NCBI GenBank assembly: GCA_900766915.1
Contig: CAAFXE010000363.1
Span: forward strand, 1 to 30,728
Length of the DNA stretch: 30,728 nt
From: Lachnospiraceae bacterium
Lineage (GTDB): Bacteria > Bacillota > Clostridia > Lachnospirales > Lachnospiraceae
Reading direction: 5' to 3'
Below are positions 15,436 to 23,875 of the stretch, one piece after another; position 1 is the stretch's first letter, and every line of letters begins with the position of its first letter. Below the pieces are notes generated by a model that saw only the letters and a list, made by a program, of their open reading frames with translations, was not told where the DNA came from and ran no database searches. The translations under genes and the position numbers were made by a program.

Positions 15436-16332
15436 ATGGAATTTCAGACAATGAAAGCATTTGCGGTTGTAGTGGAATGTGGAAGCTTCAACAAAGCAGC
15501 AAATCAACTATATATTTCGCCTACCGCTGTGATGAAGCAAATCAATCATCTAGAACAGACTGTCGGATTAAAATTATTGGAGCGAACTTCTCATGGTGTA
15601 ACGCTTACTCATGCAGGCCAGTCCCTTTATGCGGATGTAAAGTATATCCTGCAATATATGGCTGACTCCATTCAAAGGGCGCATACGGTTTTTCAGCAGG
15701 AACGGCATACCATTCGGATCGGCAGTTCTCAGATGTATCCGGCTACTAATGCGATCGCGCTATGGGACGCAATCAGCGAAAAGTATCCATTGCTGTCTTT
15801 ATCTATGGTGCCTTTTCAAGAATCTGATTCTGTGGAGCACATTCTGAATATCGGAAAAAAATATGATCTGCTTTATGTTGCGTTTAATGCCTTGGGTATT
15901 CAAACTGTCCATGAGGCATATTCTTTTCTTCCCGTTTCTTCCTCTCATTTCTGTGCCGCTATGTCAAAAAAGCACCGCTTGGCAAAGCACAAAACATTAA
16001 AGCTAGAGGATTTAAACGGCCAAGTTTTACGCATTATGGAGTTGGGAACAAGCCCAATCAACGATGAGATTCGAATGCGTATTAAGAGGGATTTTCCCAA
16101 AATCCGGGTCAAGGATATTTCTCCTCATTATCACTTGGATATGTTTAACCGCTGTGTGGAGGGGACAGATATTATGCTCTCCCTGGATATTTGGCGGGAC
16201 ATCCACCCTGGTCTGGTCCATATTCCTTTCGATATTGCTGAAACGATTCCTTGTGGTTTTCTGTACTCCAACACGCCAAGTCCAGAGACTAAGCTATTTT
16301 TGGATGCAGTAAAATCTCTTTTGAAGACATAA
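15436..16332 (+). CDS. LysR family transcriptional regulator
   Basis: A 298-residue regulator of normal family length. The N-terminal winged HTH (residues 1-60) reads MEFQTMKAFAVVVECGSFNKAANQLYISPTAVMKQINHLEQTVGLKLLERTSHGVTLTHAG. The substrate-binding domain follows, beginning near TIRIGSSQMYP. AGGAGG precedes the ATG by about 8 bases. It is divergent from the aldo/keto reductase operon, shares a 131-base control region containing a strong inverted repeat, and most likely regulates that operon in response to an unknown inducer. It is the only confident plus-strand gene in the window. Confidence 0.95.
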   Translation: MEFQTMKAFAVVVECGSFNKAANQLYISPTAVMKQINHLEQTVGLKLLERTSHGVTLTHAGQSLYADVKYILQYMADSIQRAHTVFQQERHTIRIGSSQMYPATNAIALWDAISEKYPLLSLSMVPFQESDSVEHILNIGKKYDLLYVAFNALGIQTVHEAYSFLPVSSSHFCAAMSKKHRLAKHKTLKLEDLNGQVLRIMELGTSPINDEIRMRIKRDFPKIRVKDISPHYHLDMFNRCVEGTDIMLSLDIWRDIHPGLVHIPFDIAETIPCGFLYSNTPSPETKLFLDAVKSLLKT

Positions 16333-16352
16333 ATAATGCCGATAATGCCTCT

Positions 16353-16661
16353 TCATATTTTACTGAAATAAGATACATAATAGATATAAGCAACCCGTCT
16401 CGGAAATATTGGCATAAGCAGCTCGGTACATTTTTTTATGTATCCTTGTCTCCCGTTCCTACTTATGCTTTTGGGAGACCGCAGGGGCTGACTTAGTGGA
16501 GACTTTCTTTTTATTGCAAGCTCTTTATCTCGTCCGCAAAAGTAACGACATGGTTTTGGTACACTGCTATCATACACATAATCTTTTACAATCGGCGAAA
16601 GGCTTCCCATAGACAGTAACTGCATTGTATCAGTATCACATTTAACAAAAGTGCGTTCCAT
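16353..16661 (-). CDS. Small hypothetical protein, possibly a mobile-element relic
   Basis: A 102-residue reading frame beginning MERTFVKCDTDTMQLLSMGS, with a good ribosome-binding site (GGGAGG, 7 bases upstream), which supports translation. I do not recognise the product. The first 60 residues look protein-like; the rest is basic and irregular, as if the frame had shifted. Another frame downstream reads KKMYRAAYANISETG, faintly like the start of a serine recombinase (YRAALYARIS type). It may be the remains of an integrative element. Low confidence as a functional gene. Confidence 0.35.
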   Translation of the reverse strand: MERTFVKCDTDTMQLLSMGSLSPIVKDYVYDSSVPKPCRYFCGRDKELAIKRKSPLSQPLRSPKSISRNGRQGYIKKCTELLMPIFPRRVAYIYYVSYFSKI

Positions 16662-16988
16662 ACAAAGCCTCCCTCTTTAAAATAGTCAATTTATACTCAA
16701 TCAGCACTCAATGTGTCTTTGACAACTCCCTGATAAGATAGTGCCAAGAAAGAAGTTCCGAGCTTTCCCAGTAACATTATAGCACTAAATCTCTCTTTCT
16801 GACTAAGAAAACAGATGCTTTTGTCATGGGAATAACGGACAGCTTCTCTCTCATATTTTTTACTACCGGAGGGAGGTGTATGGTATAGCAAGAACTAGTG
16901 CTCCAATCAAACACTTCAAAAACTGAATTATCCTTCCTATCAGAAGGAACAACTGTTAGATGCAGTGATTGAAGCTGCATCCAAAGAA

Positions 16989-17037
16989 AGAGACACAGGA
17001 GGGCGAACTCGATAAGAGCTCGCCCTCCTGTGTCTCT
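16989..17037 (-). terminator. Strong 18-bp hairpin, probable terminator of the methyltransferase operon
   Basis: Arms 16989-17006 (AGAGACACAGGAGGGCGA) and 17020-17037 are perfect complements around a 13-base loop. On the minus strand a TTTCTTT stretch follows. It lies about 105 bases past the methyltransferase stop and is the first convincing terminator there. An origin as the transcription end of a lost gene on the plus strand is also possible. Confidence 0.6.
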
Positions 17038-17142
17038 ACTCAATTATAAAGTTTATAGGTGCTACTCATTGTAGATAAATATATAAAAAAATCATTCTTT
17101 AAGCACATCTTCTGCATTGCTCGTTTCAGTATCATTGATTTC

Positions 17143-17892
17143 TCATTCTTTAACTGCGCTCACCAAAAACATGGGCGTGGAAGCATAATTGACTTTCTCA
17201 GTCGCATCCCACACACGTTTCCATACCTGTTCATCTGCCTGGACTTTCTTTGCTGTCATGTTTTCCAGAATCCCTATATCCCATGCTGGTCGCATAGTTT
17301 GGCTCATTGGTATCTGACGGGCAATGTTCTCCATAGCATCTATATCTGTACAGGTATAATGATCCTCCATATGAAGCGTTTCCACCTGTTTTCGATCTTC
17401 CTCGTACGCTCTTCGTTTCTCTTCATCAAACAAATGATGGTACCAGTTGGCATCAAAATTCAGAAGCTTTCCTCCCGGTTTTAAAACCCTAAGCCACTCC
17501 CCATAGGCCTGTTTCGGATTTTCCAGATTCCATGTAAGGTTCCGGGAGATTACCACATCAAAGGTTTCACTTTCAAAGTCCAGATGCTGAGCATCCATTC
17601 TTAGAAAATCAATCTGTTTTTCATAGCTTCCTGCATTTTTCTTTGCTTCTTTTAACATTGCTTCGGTATAATCGACAGCTGTTACTTCATACCCCGCTTT
17701 TGCAAGTAAAATAGCAAAAAATCCGGGACCTGTACCAATATCCAGAATTTTCAGATTTTCTTTCTTTGGAAGGTGTTTTTCAATTTCATTCAGCCAGACC
17801 TGATCTTGCCCGGTGGCAAGCTCATGCTGGTTTACCTGGGAATATCCTTCTGCTCTTTCCGTCCAATAATGCTCAATCTCTGGCAACAGCAT
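17143..17892 (-). CDS. Class I SAM-dependent methyltransferase (second of a tandem pair)
   Basis: A 249-residue cytosolic methyltransferase. The SAM-binding motif I is LKILDIGTGPGFFAILLAKAG, followed by the acidic residue in VTAVDYTEAML, motif II DFLRMDAQHLDFESETFDVVISRNLTW and LRVLKPGGKLLNFDANWY. The substrate is not evident. Its sequence and length closely parallel the gene just upstream (shared HYWTER/DYWTKR start, FDVVISRNLTW, LLNFDA and MRPAWDI/HRRPYWDI segments), so they arose by duplication and may act as a heterodimer or on related substrates. It lies 23 bases after its paralogue, downstream of the shared box promoter and the ABC importer genes. A role in modifying a metal ligand is only inference. 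Confidence 0.9.
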   Translation of the reverse strand: MLLPEIEHYWTERAEGYSQVNQHELATGQDQVWLNEIEKHLPKKENLKILDIGTGPGFFAILLAKAGYEVTAVDYTEAMLKEAKKNAGSYEKQIDFLRMDAQHLDFESETFDVVISRNLTWNLENPKQAYGEWLRVLKPGGKLLNFDANWYHHLFDEEKRRAYEEDRKQVETLHMEDHYTCTDIDAMENIARQIPMSQTMRPAWDIGILENMTAKKVQADEQVWKRVWDATEKVNYASTPMFLVSAVKE

Positions 17893-17915
17893 TTCTTTTT
17901 ACCTCTTAAATCTCT

Positions 17916-18635
17916 TTATTTTTTAATCCATAATTTGAATAATGGAGTAGGGTTATAAAATTCATCTTTTTCCAGATAAATACGTTTACTCACACCCATA
18001 TCCAGCCAGAACTTCTCTATACCCAATTCTGAAAGCACAGATATATCCCAGTAAGGTCTTCTATGATCACTGATTTCCAATCCTCTTTTGATATCATTGT
18101 TTTCCTGAAGCATACTGTTGGCAAGCATATGATGAGCATGCTGTTTTGGAAGCATGGATACATCAGTACTGTCCTCCAGTCCGTAGTCTGCATCAAAGTT
18201 CAACAATATCCCGCCGTCCTTCAAAACACGCAGCCACTGGGCGTAAGCCGCCTTGGGATGTGGCAATGTCCATGTCAGATTTCTGGAAATGACTACATCA
18301 AAGCTTTCTGCTTCAAAATCCAGTTTTTCAGCATCCATCACCATCAGTTCACATAAAACACTTTCTTCTTTTGCCAGCAGCTTTCCTTTCTCTATCATAT
18401 CCGGTGTCAGATCGATTCCGATCACCTGATGTCCCTGCTTCGCCAGAAGAATTGAAAAATATCCTGTCCCGCATCCCACGTCCAGTATTTTCAGCCGTTT
18501 TCCTTCCGGAAGGACTTCATTTATTTCTTTCATCCATCTTTGTGCTATGGCGTCATGAAGTTCTTCTCTGCGCTGATTTAAAAAACTTTCACTTCTCTTT
18601 GTCCAATAATCTTTGATTCTGTCTTTACTATCCAT
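17916..18635 (-). CDS. Class I SAM-dependent methyltransferase (first of a tandem pair)
   Basis: A 239-residue methyltransferase starting MDSKDRIKDYWTKRSESF. Motif I is LKILDVGCGTGYFSILLAKQG, the SAM ribose acid is in VIGIDLTPDMI, and motif II is MDAEKLDFEAESFDVVISRNLTW, followed by LRVLKDGGILLNFDADYG. A GAGGAAG site precedes the ATG. The gene begins about 60 bases downstream of a promoter with the shared box, which overlaps the last codon of the ABC importer operon. It can therefore be transcribed on its own or by read-through. Its paralogue follows at once. The placement beside a nickel/peptide-type importer suggests a role tied to the imported molecule; the substrate is unknown. Confidence 0.9.
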   Translation of the reverse strand: MDSKDRIKDYWTKRSESFLNQRREELHDAIAQRWMKEINEVLPEGKRLKILDVGCGTGYFSILLAKQGHQVIGIDLTPDMIEKGKLLAKEESVLCELMVMDAEKLDFEAESFDVVISRNLTWTLPHPKAAYAQWLRVLKDGGILLNFDADYGLEDSTDVSMLPKQHAHHMLANSMLQENNDIKRGLEISDHRRPYWDISVLSELGIEKFWLDMGVSKRIYLEKDEFYNPTPLFKLWIKK

Positions 18636-18697
18636 GGTACTTCCTCTTCAAGATGGTTACCTACACTACGTTACAGTAACTCAAAATGACCATCGAC

Positions 18698-18744
18698 ACT
18701 TTAACATATCAAGATTATCTTCACAAGCCACCCCGGGGGATATT
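18698..18744 (-). promoter_or_regulatory. Box promoter A (methyltransferase pair)
   Basis: Box AATATCCCCCGGGGTGGC (18744-18727) abuts the -35 TTGTGA (18726-18721), then 17 bases, then the -10 TAAAGT (18703-18698). The box overlaps the stop codon of the upstream ATPase gene. The same arrangement occurs at 23768, 25401, 27141 and 30032. Confidence 0.65.
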
Positions 18745-19501
18745 AAAATACGGATTCCACAAGCATTTTTGTATAATCATTCTTTGGATTTCGAATCACC
18801 TCGTCCGGTGATCCGGTTTCCACGATCCTTCCGTCCTTCATAACGATCAACCGGTCACAGAATTGTTGTACCAGTGCCAGATTGTGACAAATAAACAGAT
18901 AGGCCAGGTTATTGTTTTCTTTTAAGGAACCTAATAATTCCATGACCTGCTTCTGTACCGTGACGTCCAACGCACTGGTTGCCTCGTCACAGACAATGAT
19001 TTTAGGTTCTACTGCAAGTGCTCTGGCAATGGCTGCTCTCTGACATTGTCCGCCGCTGACCTGATGTGGATACCGGTCCAGGAATTCTTCCGAAAGACCA
19101 CATTTTTTTAGGAGTTCTGCAGATCTTCTGTGAATCTCCACTTTTGAAACACCTTTATTTTTCAGGCTTTCCCCAATTCCATCCCCCAGAGTTTTTCTCG
19201 GATCAAAGGAACCTACCGGATTCTGAAAAACCATCTGGATCTTGCTGTAAGCATCTTTCAAAGCGGAGCCCTTCAGATGAGTAATATTCTGACCATCTAA
19301 GATTACCTCCCCCTCTGTAGCATCGATCAGACGGGTGACAATCTTTGCAATGGTACTTTTTCCGCTTCCGGATTCCCCTACAATCCCCAGGATTTCTCCC
19401 GGGCATAGGGTAAAACTGATATCTTCCAGTGCCGTAACGTCTTTTTTCCCCTGCTGGCGAAATACTTTTTTAATTCCTTTTACTTCCAGAATTGATTCCA
19501 T
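18743..19501 (-). CDS. ABC transporter ATP-binding protein, nickel/oligopeptide type (second ATPase)
   Basis: One of the two ATPases that power the importer encoded upstream (NikE/DppF/OppF position). The 252 residues hold Walker A GESGSGKSTIAK, Q-loop VFQNPVGSFDPRKTLGDGI, signature VSGGQCQRAAIARALAVEP, Walker B IIVCDEATSALDV and the switch histidine in LFICHNLAL. It starts 2 bases after the stop of the first ATPase, so translation is coupled. Its stop overlaps the box promoter for the methyltransferase genes. The family exchanges nickel, peptides and other small ligands, so the substrate is not fixed by this subunit. Confidence 0.94.
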   Translation of the reverse strand: MESILEVKGIKKVFRQQGKKDVTALEDISFTLCPGEILGIVGESGSGKSTIAKIVTRLIDATEGEVILDGQNITHLKGSALKDAYSKIQMVFQNPVGSFDPRKTLGDGIGESLKNKGVSKVEIHRRSAELLKKCGLSEEFLDRYPHQVSGGQCQRAAIARALAVEPKIIVCDEATSALDVTVQKQVMELLGSLKENNNLAYLFICHNLALVQQFCDRLIVMKDGRIVETGSPDEVIRNPKNDYTKMLVESVF

Positions 19502-19503
19502 AC

Positions 19504-20292
19504 TCAGCTCCTTCGTAGCTTCGGCACAGCCGAAAGCAGCTTCTTTGTATATTCGTTCTGTGGATTTTCAAGCACAGACTTTGCCGGTCCATACTCCATC
19601 TGATATCCATTTTGAAGGACAAGTACCGTATCCGCCATCGCTGAAACGACCCCGATATCATGGGTCACAATGATGATGGCTGTACCAAACAATTCCCGAA
19701 TACGGAGCATTTCCTGAACCACCTGACGCTGTATGGCTACGTCCAGTGCACTGGTTGGCTCATCGGCAAACAGCACCGGAGGATTCATCAGCATGGAAAT
19801 GGCAATTCCTGCTCTCTGATTCATTCCACCGGACATTTCAAATGGATAGCTTTTCCAGATGCGCTCCGGTTCTTTGAAGTTCAGTTTCGCAAACAGCTCC
19901 AGTGCTTTTTCCTTTGCCTGTGCTTCTGTGATCTTTCCATGAGCAGCCATGCTTTCATAAATCTGGCTTCCTATGGTGCGGATGGGACAAAGAGAGGCTC
20001 CCGCATCCTGAAAAATCATACCGATCCCGGCTCCACGGATATGCCGAAGTTCACGCTCCGGCATATCCACAAGATTTTTTCCCTGAAAGGTGATATCACC
20101 ACGGGTCACCAGACCATGATCACCCAAAAGACCCATAGCTGCTTTGATCAGTGTACTTTTTCCGCTTCCGGATTCTCCTACCAGTCCAAGAATTTCTCCC
20201 GGTTTCAACTCAAAGGAAATATCGTGAACTACAGCAGTTCCTCCAAAGGAAACCTCCACCGAATCATAGTTAAGTAATGTATTGTCCATCAT
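19504..20292 (-). CDS. ABC transporter ATP-binding protein, nickel/oligopeptide type (first ATPase)
   Basis: NikD/DppD-like ATPase of 262 residues. Walker A is GESGSGKSTLIKAAMG, Q-loop IFQDAGASLCPIRTIGSQI, signature MSGGMNQRAGIAISMLMNP, Walker B LFADEPTSALDV, switch histidine IVTHDIGVV. It ends in the short C-terminal segment usual for this subfamily (NEYTKKLLSAVPKL). The signature GGMNQR deviates from the common GGQRQR, a change often seen in NikD-like subunits. It follows the binding-protein gene by 14 bases; the ribosome-binding site is weak (GGGATG). It forms a heterodimer with the product of the next gene. Confidence 0.94.
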   Translation of the reverse strand: MMDNTLLNYDSVEVSFGGTAVVHDISFELKPGEILGLVGESGSGKSTLIKAAMGLLGDHGLVTRGDITFQGKNLVDMPERELRHIRGAGIGMIFQDAGASLCPIRTIGSQIYESMAAHGKITEAQAKEKALELFAKLNFKEPERIWKSYPFEMSGGMNQRAGIAISMLMNPPVLFADEPTSALDVAIQRQVVQEMLRIRELFGTAIIIVTHDIGVVSAMADTVLVLQNGYQMEYGPAKSVLENPQNEYTKKLLSAVPKLRRS

Positions 20293-20306
20293 ATTACATC
20301 CCGTAA

Positions 20307-21890
20307 TTATTCATTGATATCTAATTCTGCAGTCAATTCATAGTAATCGCAGGCATGTGCAGTAAGACCTGTTACATTTGCCTGGCTGATCATACTCATT
20401 TTCAGGAAGGAACAGAATACAAAGGCATTGTCATCCAAAAGCTCCTGCTGCATCTGAATTGCAATCTGATTTCTCTTGGCAGTATCAAAAGTGCTGTTGA
20501 GTTCTACAGCAAGTTTCTCTAATTCATCATTATGATACTGACCACGGTTCTTTGTGGAAGCATCCAGACAATGGGTAGAGAAGAAGTTTGTTGGATCTCC
20601 AAGACCACAGTTTACATTGGCCGCAACATAAACATCCCATGCAGAAGAGTCTTTCCAGATGGAGTTATGATCTGCTGTACAGTTGATCACAACATCAATT
20701 CCAATCTCTTTTAAGGTACTCTGTGCAGATTCTGCCAGAAGCGGAAGTTCCTGACGGCTTGGATAGGTCAGCCATTTAATCTGGAGCTTCTGCCCGTCTT
20801 TTTCACGGATTCCATCTCCGTCACTATCGACCCATCCTGCTTCCTCAAGGATTGTTTTTGCACCTTCAGGATCATAGGTTTCTGTCTTTAATGTAGAACC
20901 GCCAAAATCTACAGTATCAGGGAAAGCACCGGTTGCAACATATCCATAACCATTCAAAAGGACATCTACGAATGCTGTTTTATTGATACCCATAGCAATT
21001 GCTTTACGTACTGCGTCGTCCTTTGTCACCGGTGAAGCAAAGTTCATCTGACAATAGAAGGAACGGCTGGTCTGTGTACTTGTGAAAACAAACTCATCGT
21101 TTTCAAAAATCGGATAGCTTGCATAAGCCATACCATAGGCTGCATTGATCTCTCCTGACTGAAGTGCCAGTGCAAGAGTATCACCATCCGAAATGGTACG
21201 AACAGTTATCTCATCAATATTTACAGTTCCATCCCAGTAATTCTCATTTTTTACAAGGTTTAAGTGATCATCTGTTACAAGTTCCACAGCAACATATGGA
21301 CCTGTACCTACAACGATTCCATCTTCTGTAACGCCTTCCTCTACATCAATGATGCAGCCATAGGGTTCGGAAAGGTAATTCATCAAACTTGGACAAGGAA
21401 CCTGGGTTTTAATTGTAAGTGTAAGACCATCCGCTTCCATAGAATCGATCTTAAGGTCACCGGCTGCTCTTTCATGAACATTGATCAGATCCTCCAGGCA
21501 GCTCTTAACAGCTTCTGCATCACAGGTTTTTCCATTGGAGAAACACACACCGTCTTTGATTGTAATCTTCCATGTGAGCTCATCTACAATTTCATAGCCC
21601 TCTGCAATCCATGGTTCCAGGGCCATGGAATCGTTGATCTTCATCAATGTTTCACCTACGCCATAACGCATACATGCCCATCCACAATATGCACTGTGAG
21701 GATCTATATTGGACTCTTCGTTTTCAGCATTAAATGTGGTGTCCCCAAAAACAAACGTCTTTTTTCCATTGCCTGTCTGTGCTGTATCGTCAGATACTGC
21801 TGGTTTGTCTCCTCCGCATCCTGCCAGCATTCCGGCTGTCATAGCCATTGCTAACAGTAATGCAAGAATCTTTTTTGTTCTTTTCTTCAT
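20307..21890 (-). CDS. ABC transporter substrate-binding lipoprotein, SBP_bac_5 (nickel/peptide) family
   Basis: Extracytoplasmic receptor of the importer, 527 residues. It opens with a lipoprotein signal (MKKRTKKILALLLAMAM, then lipobox LAGC), so it is anchored to the outer face of the membrane. The mature part shows SBP_bac_5 features: ALEPWIAEGYEIVDELTWKITIKDGVCFSNGK, VGTGPYVAVELV, and the DDAVRKAIAMGINKTAFVDVLLNGYG region. The start at 21890 has AGGAGAG 8 bases upstream; an in-frame ATG at 21920 is less likely. The third gene of the importer operon. NikA-like proteins and peptide receptors share this fold, so nickel, a metal-ligand complex or a peptide are all possible; the shared regulation with an ECF cobalt/nickel transporter favours metal (inference). 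Confidence 0.92.
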   Translation of the reverse strand: MKKRTKKILALLLAMAMTAGMLAGCGGDKPAVSDDTAQTGNGKKTFVFGDTTFNAENEESNIDPHSAYCGWACMRYGVGETLMKINDSMALEPWIAEGYEIVDELTWKITIKDGVCFSNGKTCDAEAVKSCLEDLINVHERAAGDLKIDSMEADGLTLTIKTQVPCPSLMNYLSEPYGCIIDVEEGVTEDGIVVGTGPYVAVELVTDDHLNLVKNENYWDGTVNIDEITVRTISDGDTLALALQSGEINAAYGMAYASYPIFENDEFVFTSTQTSRSFYCQMNFASPVTKDDAVRKAIAMGINKTAFVDVLLNGYGYVATGAFPDTVDFGGSTLKTETYDPEGAKTILEEAGWVDSDGDGIREKDGQKLQIKWLTYPSRQELPLLAESAQSTLKEIGIDVVINCTADHNSIWKDSSAWDVYVAANVNCGLGDPTNFFSTHCLDASTKNRGQYHNDELEKLAVELNSTFDTAKRNQIAIQMQQELLDDNAFVFCSFLKMSMISQANVTGLTAHACDYYELTAELDINE

Positions 21891-21926
21891 AATCTTCACT
21901 CTCCTGTTAAGTATTATCATTTATAT

Positions 21927-22790
21927 TTATCTTGAGTGGCTGTTTTTTGGATCCATATAATCACGGATCGTATCGCCCAAAAGATTAAATATGACTACAG
22001 ATATAAAAATTGCGATACCCGGTGAAAGTACGATCCACGGATAGGTCTGCAGCATACTGCGTCCGCTGCTCATCATACTTCCCCACTCCGCTACAGGCGG
22101 CTGCGCACCCAGTCCCAGGAAGGAAAGGCCGGCAATTTCCATCATCATGGTACCAATATCCAACATAGCCGTTACCAAAATCGGTCCTGTAATATTGGGC
22201 AGAATGTGTCTGAAGATCAGCTGTGGCGCTGTATCTCCCGCCAGCTGCGCTGCGTGGATATAGGGCAGACTCTTCATAGTAAGAGTCTGGCTTCTGGCAA
22301 TTCTGGAATACTTTGGCCAACTGATTAAAGCCAATGCAATGACCGCATTTCGTACACCGCCGTTTAACACTGCAGCTACTGCCATGGCAAATACAAGTCC
22401 CGGAAATGCGAGACAAATATCTGAAATTCTCATGACAATAGAATCAATGATACCGCCATAACAGCCACAGATCACGCCCACCATTGTCCCAAACACGGTA
22501 ATGATGGCTACCAATGCAAAGGTGGAAGAAATACTTGTCTGTGCACCAATGAGTACACGGGATAACATGTCCCGTCCATAGGTATCTGTTCCCATAAGAT
22601 GTGCTTTACTTGGTGCCTGCATTGCCTGAGAAAGATCCTGCGCATAAGGGTCATAGGGACAGACATATCTGGCAAAAATAGTTACAAGAAGCAGCAGCAC
22701 TGCCAGTGATGCAAACAAGGTAAGTCTGAGCCGGATATTGTTTCTCTTTACTTTCTGTACACGTACCGTCACCTGTTTTTCCTGACTCAT
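21927..22790 (-). CDS. ABC transporter permease, NikC/DppC type
   Basis: A 287-residue inner-membrane permease with about six hydrophobic segments. An N-terminal segment (LTLFASLAVLLLLVTIFA) precedes the family motif HLMGTDTYGRDMLSRVLIGAQTS. The EAA loop that contacts the ATPases is seen around YIHAAQLAGDTAPQLIFRHILPN, and the family ending GLSFLGLGAQPPVAEWGSM is complete. Its ATG overlaps the stop of the preceding permease gene (ATGA), indicating translational coupling. It pairs with that permease to form the channel. Confidence 0.95.
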   Translation of the reverse strand: MSQEKQVTVRVQKVKRNNIRLRLTLFASLAVLLLLVTIFARYVCPYDPYAQDLSQAMQAPSKAHLMGTDTYGRDMLSRVLIGAQTSISSTFALVAIITVFGTMVGVICGCYGGIIDSIVMRISDICLAFPGLVFAMAVAAVLNGGVRNAVIALALISWPKYSRIARSQTLTMKSLPYIHAAQLAGDTAPQLIFRHILPNITGPILVTAMLDIGTMMMEIAGLSFLGLGAQPPVAEWGSMMSSGRSMLQTYPWIVLSPGIAIFISVVIFNLLGDTIRDYMDPKNSHSR

Positions 22791-23731
22791 GTTTCCTCAC
22801 CTCCCAGCCTGATTCTGGGATCCAGAAACCGATAAGAAATATCTGTCAAAAGATTTGCCAGCACATAGATAATTGCCATCCACATGACATAGGCCTGAAT
22901 GATCGGGTAATCCCTCATATTGATGGCATCAACAGCCATTTTTCCCACACCATCCCACATAAAGATAGATTCTACTATGGCTGTACCGCCTAAAAGGCTT
23001 CCTACGGATAACATCAGCAAGGTAATGATCGTTACCAGAGAGGCCTTCATAATGCTTCTCCACAAAGTTCTGGAGAATTTAATGCCTCTTGCTTTTGCTC
23101 CGACTACATAGTCCTGACTCAATTCATCCAGAACGGTTGCCCGAACCTGTCGAAGATATTTCGCACTCATGGCAATAGCCAGTGTAATTGCCGGCATCGC
23201 TACACTTTTCATGCTCGCATCCTTTGCAATGACCGGAAACCATCCAAGACGAATTGCAAACAGGTACATCAAAAGCAGGGAAACAAAGAAGTTGGGAAGG
23301 CTGTTTCCGATAAAGCTTAAGGTTCTGATCAAATAGTCCCAAAAACGATTCTGATAAACTGCTGAAATAATTCCCAGGGGAATCGATATCAGGATCGTCA
23401 GCAAAATCGACACTACGGTCAGCAAAAGTGTTGCCGGAAGCTTCGACACAAAGGTCGAGAAAACCGATTTCCCCGACACATAGCTTGTTCCCATGTTTCC
23501 CTGAAGCAGGTTTTTAAGCCATACTACATATTGTGTCAGAAATGGTTTGTCCAGTCCCAGTTCGACTCTTGCAGCATCAACTACCTCCTGAGATATGTCA
23601 CTGCCTGTATTCTCCATCTTCTGCTCTACAACATCACTTCCTGCCACACGCATCATTCCATAAGACAGAAAAGTGATTGCAAACAGAATCGGTATTAACT
23701 GAAGAAGACGTCTTATAATATATTTTCTCAT
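22787..23731 (-). CDS. ABC transporter permease, NikB/DppB type
   Basis: A 314-residue permease and first gene of the five-gene importer operon. It starts MRKYIIRRLLQLIPILFAITFLSYGMMRVAG, the hallmark of DppB/NikB proteins, and shows QYVVWLKNLLQGNMGTSYVSG, an EAA loop around QDYVVGAKARGIKFSRTLWR, and six predicted membrane segments. ATG 23731 is chosen because GGGAG lies 8 bases upstream and the product matches the family start; a GTG at 23746 has no good site. It lies about 30 bases downstream of the predicted start of transcription from box promoter B. Confidence 0.95.
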   Translation of the reverse strand: MRKYIIRRLLQLIPILFAITFLSYGMMRVAGSDVVEQKMENTGSDISQEVVDAARVELGLDKPFLTQYVVWLKNLLQGNMGTSYVSGKSVFSTFVSKLPATLLLTVVSILLTILISIPLGIISAVYQNRFWDYLIRTLSFIGNSLPNFFVSLLLMYLFAIRLGWFPVIAKDASMKSVAMPAITLAIAMSAKYLRQVRATVLDELSQDYVVGAKARGIKFSRTLWRSIMKASLVTIITLLMLSVGSLLGGTAIVESIFMWDGVGKMAVDAINMRDYPIIQAYVMWMAIIYVLANLLTDISYRFLDPRIRLGGEET

Positions 23732-23767
23732 TTCGTACTCTCCCACTATTTATTTCCGTTCGTTGGT

Positions 23768-23813
23768 ATTCTATCATAACCGTTTTTCTCTACAACCCGC
23801 CCACGGGGATATT
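23768..23813 (-). promoter_or_regulatory. Box promoter B (ABC importer operon)
   Basis: Box AATATCCCCGTGGGCGGG (23813-23796) is followed by -35 TTGTAG (23795-23790), 16 bases, and -10 TAGAAT (23773-23768). Upstream of the box the match to promoter E continues as far as 23836 (26 of 32 bases identical over 23805-23836). Confidence 0.65.
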
Positions 23814-23875
23814 TTGTTATTCCACTTTGTTATAGCAAAAAGCTATGTATAATGATCTGCTTTTCACCGGCATGA

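Larger units (their letters stand above)
16333..17142. other. Gene-poor stretch with possible mobile-element debris
   Basis: No confident gene lies between the LysR stop and the end of the methyltransferase gene. Contents seen: the small minus-strand frame at 16353-16661; a short plus-strand frame at about 16903-17016 that reads like the C-terminus of a protein (LNYPSYQKEQLLDAVIEAAS, then a charged tail and stop) but has no start; and a strong hairpin at 16989-17037. The mix of strands and truncated frames suggests old insertion and decay. Confidence 0.4.

Noticed and set aside
16777..17043. Minus-strand frame beginning MSRDTGGRALIEF
   Set aside because: Its first codons are one arm of the strong hairpin at 16989-17037, and the sequence is not protein-like beyond that.
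18698..18744. MerR-type promoter as explanation of the shared box
   Set aside because: MerR promoters have a dyad within a 19-20 bp spacer. Here the spacer is 16-17 bp and the conserved element lies upstream of the -35.
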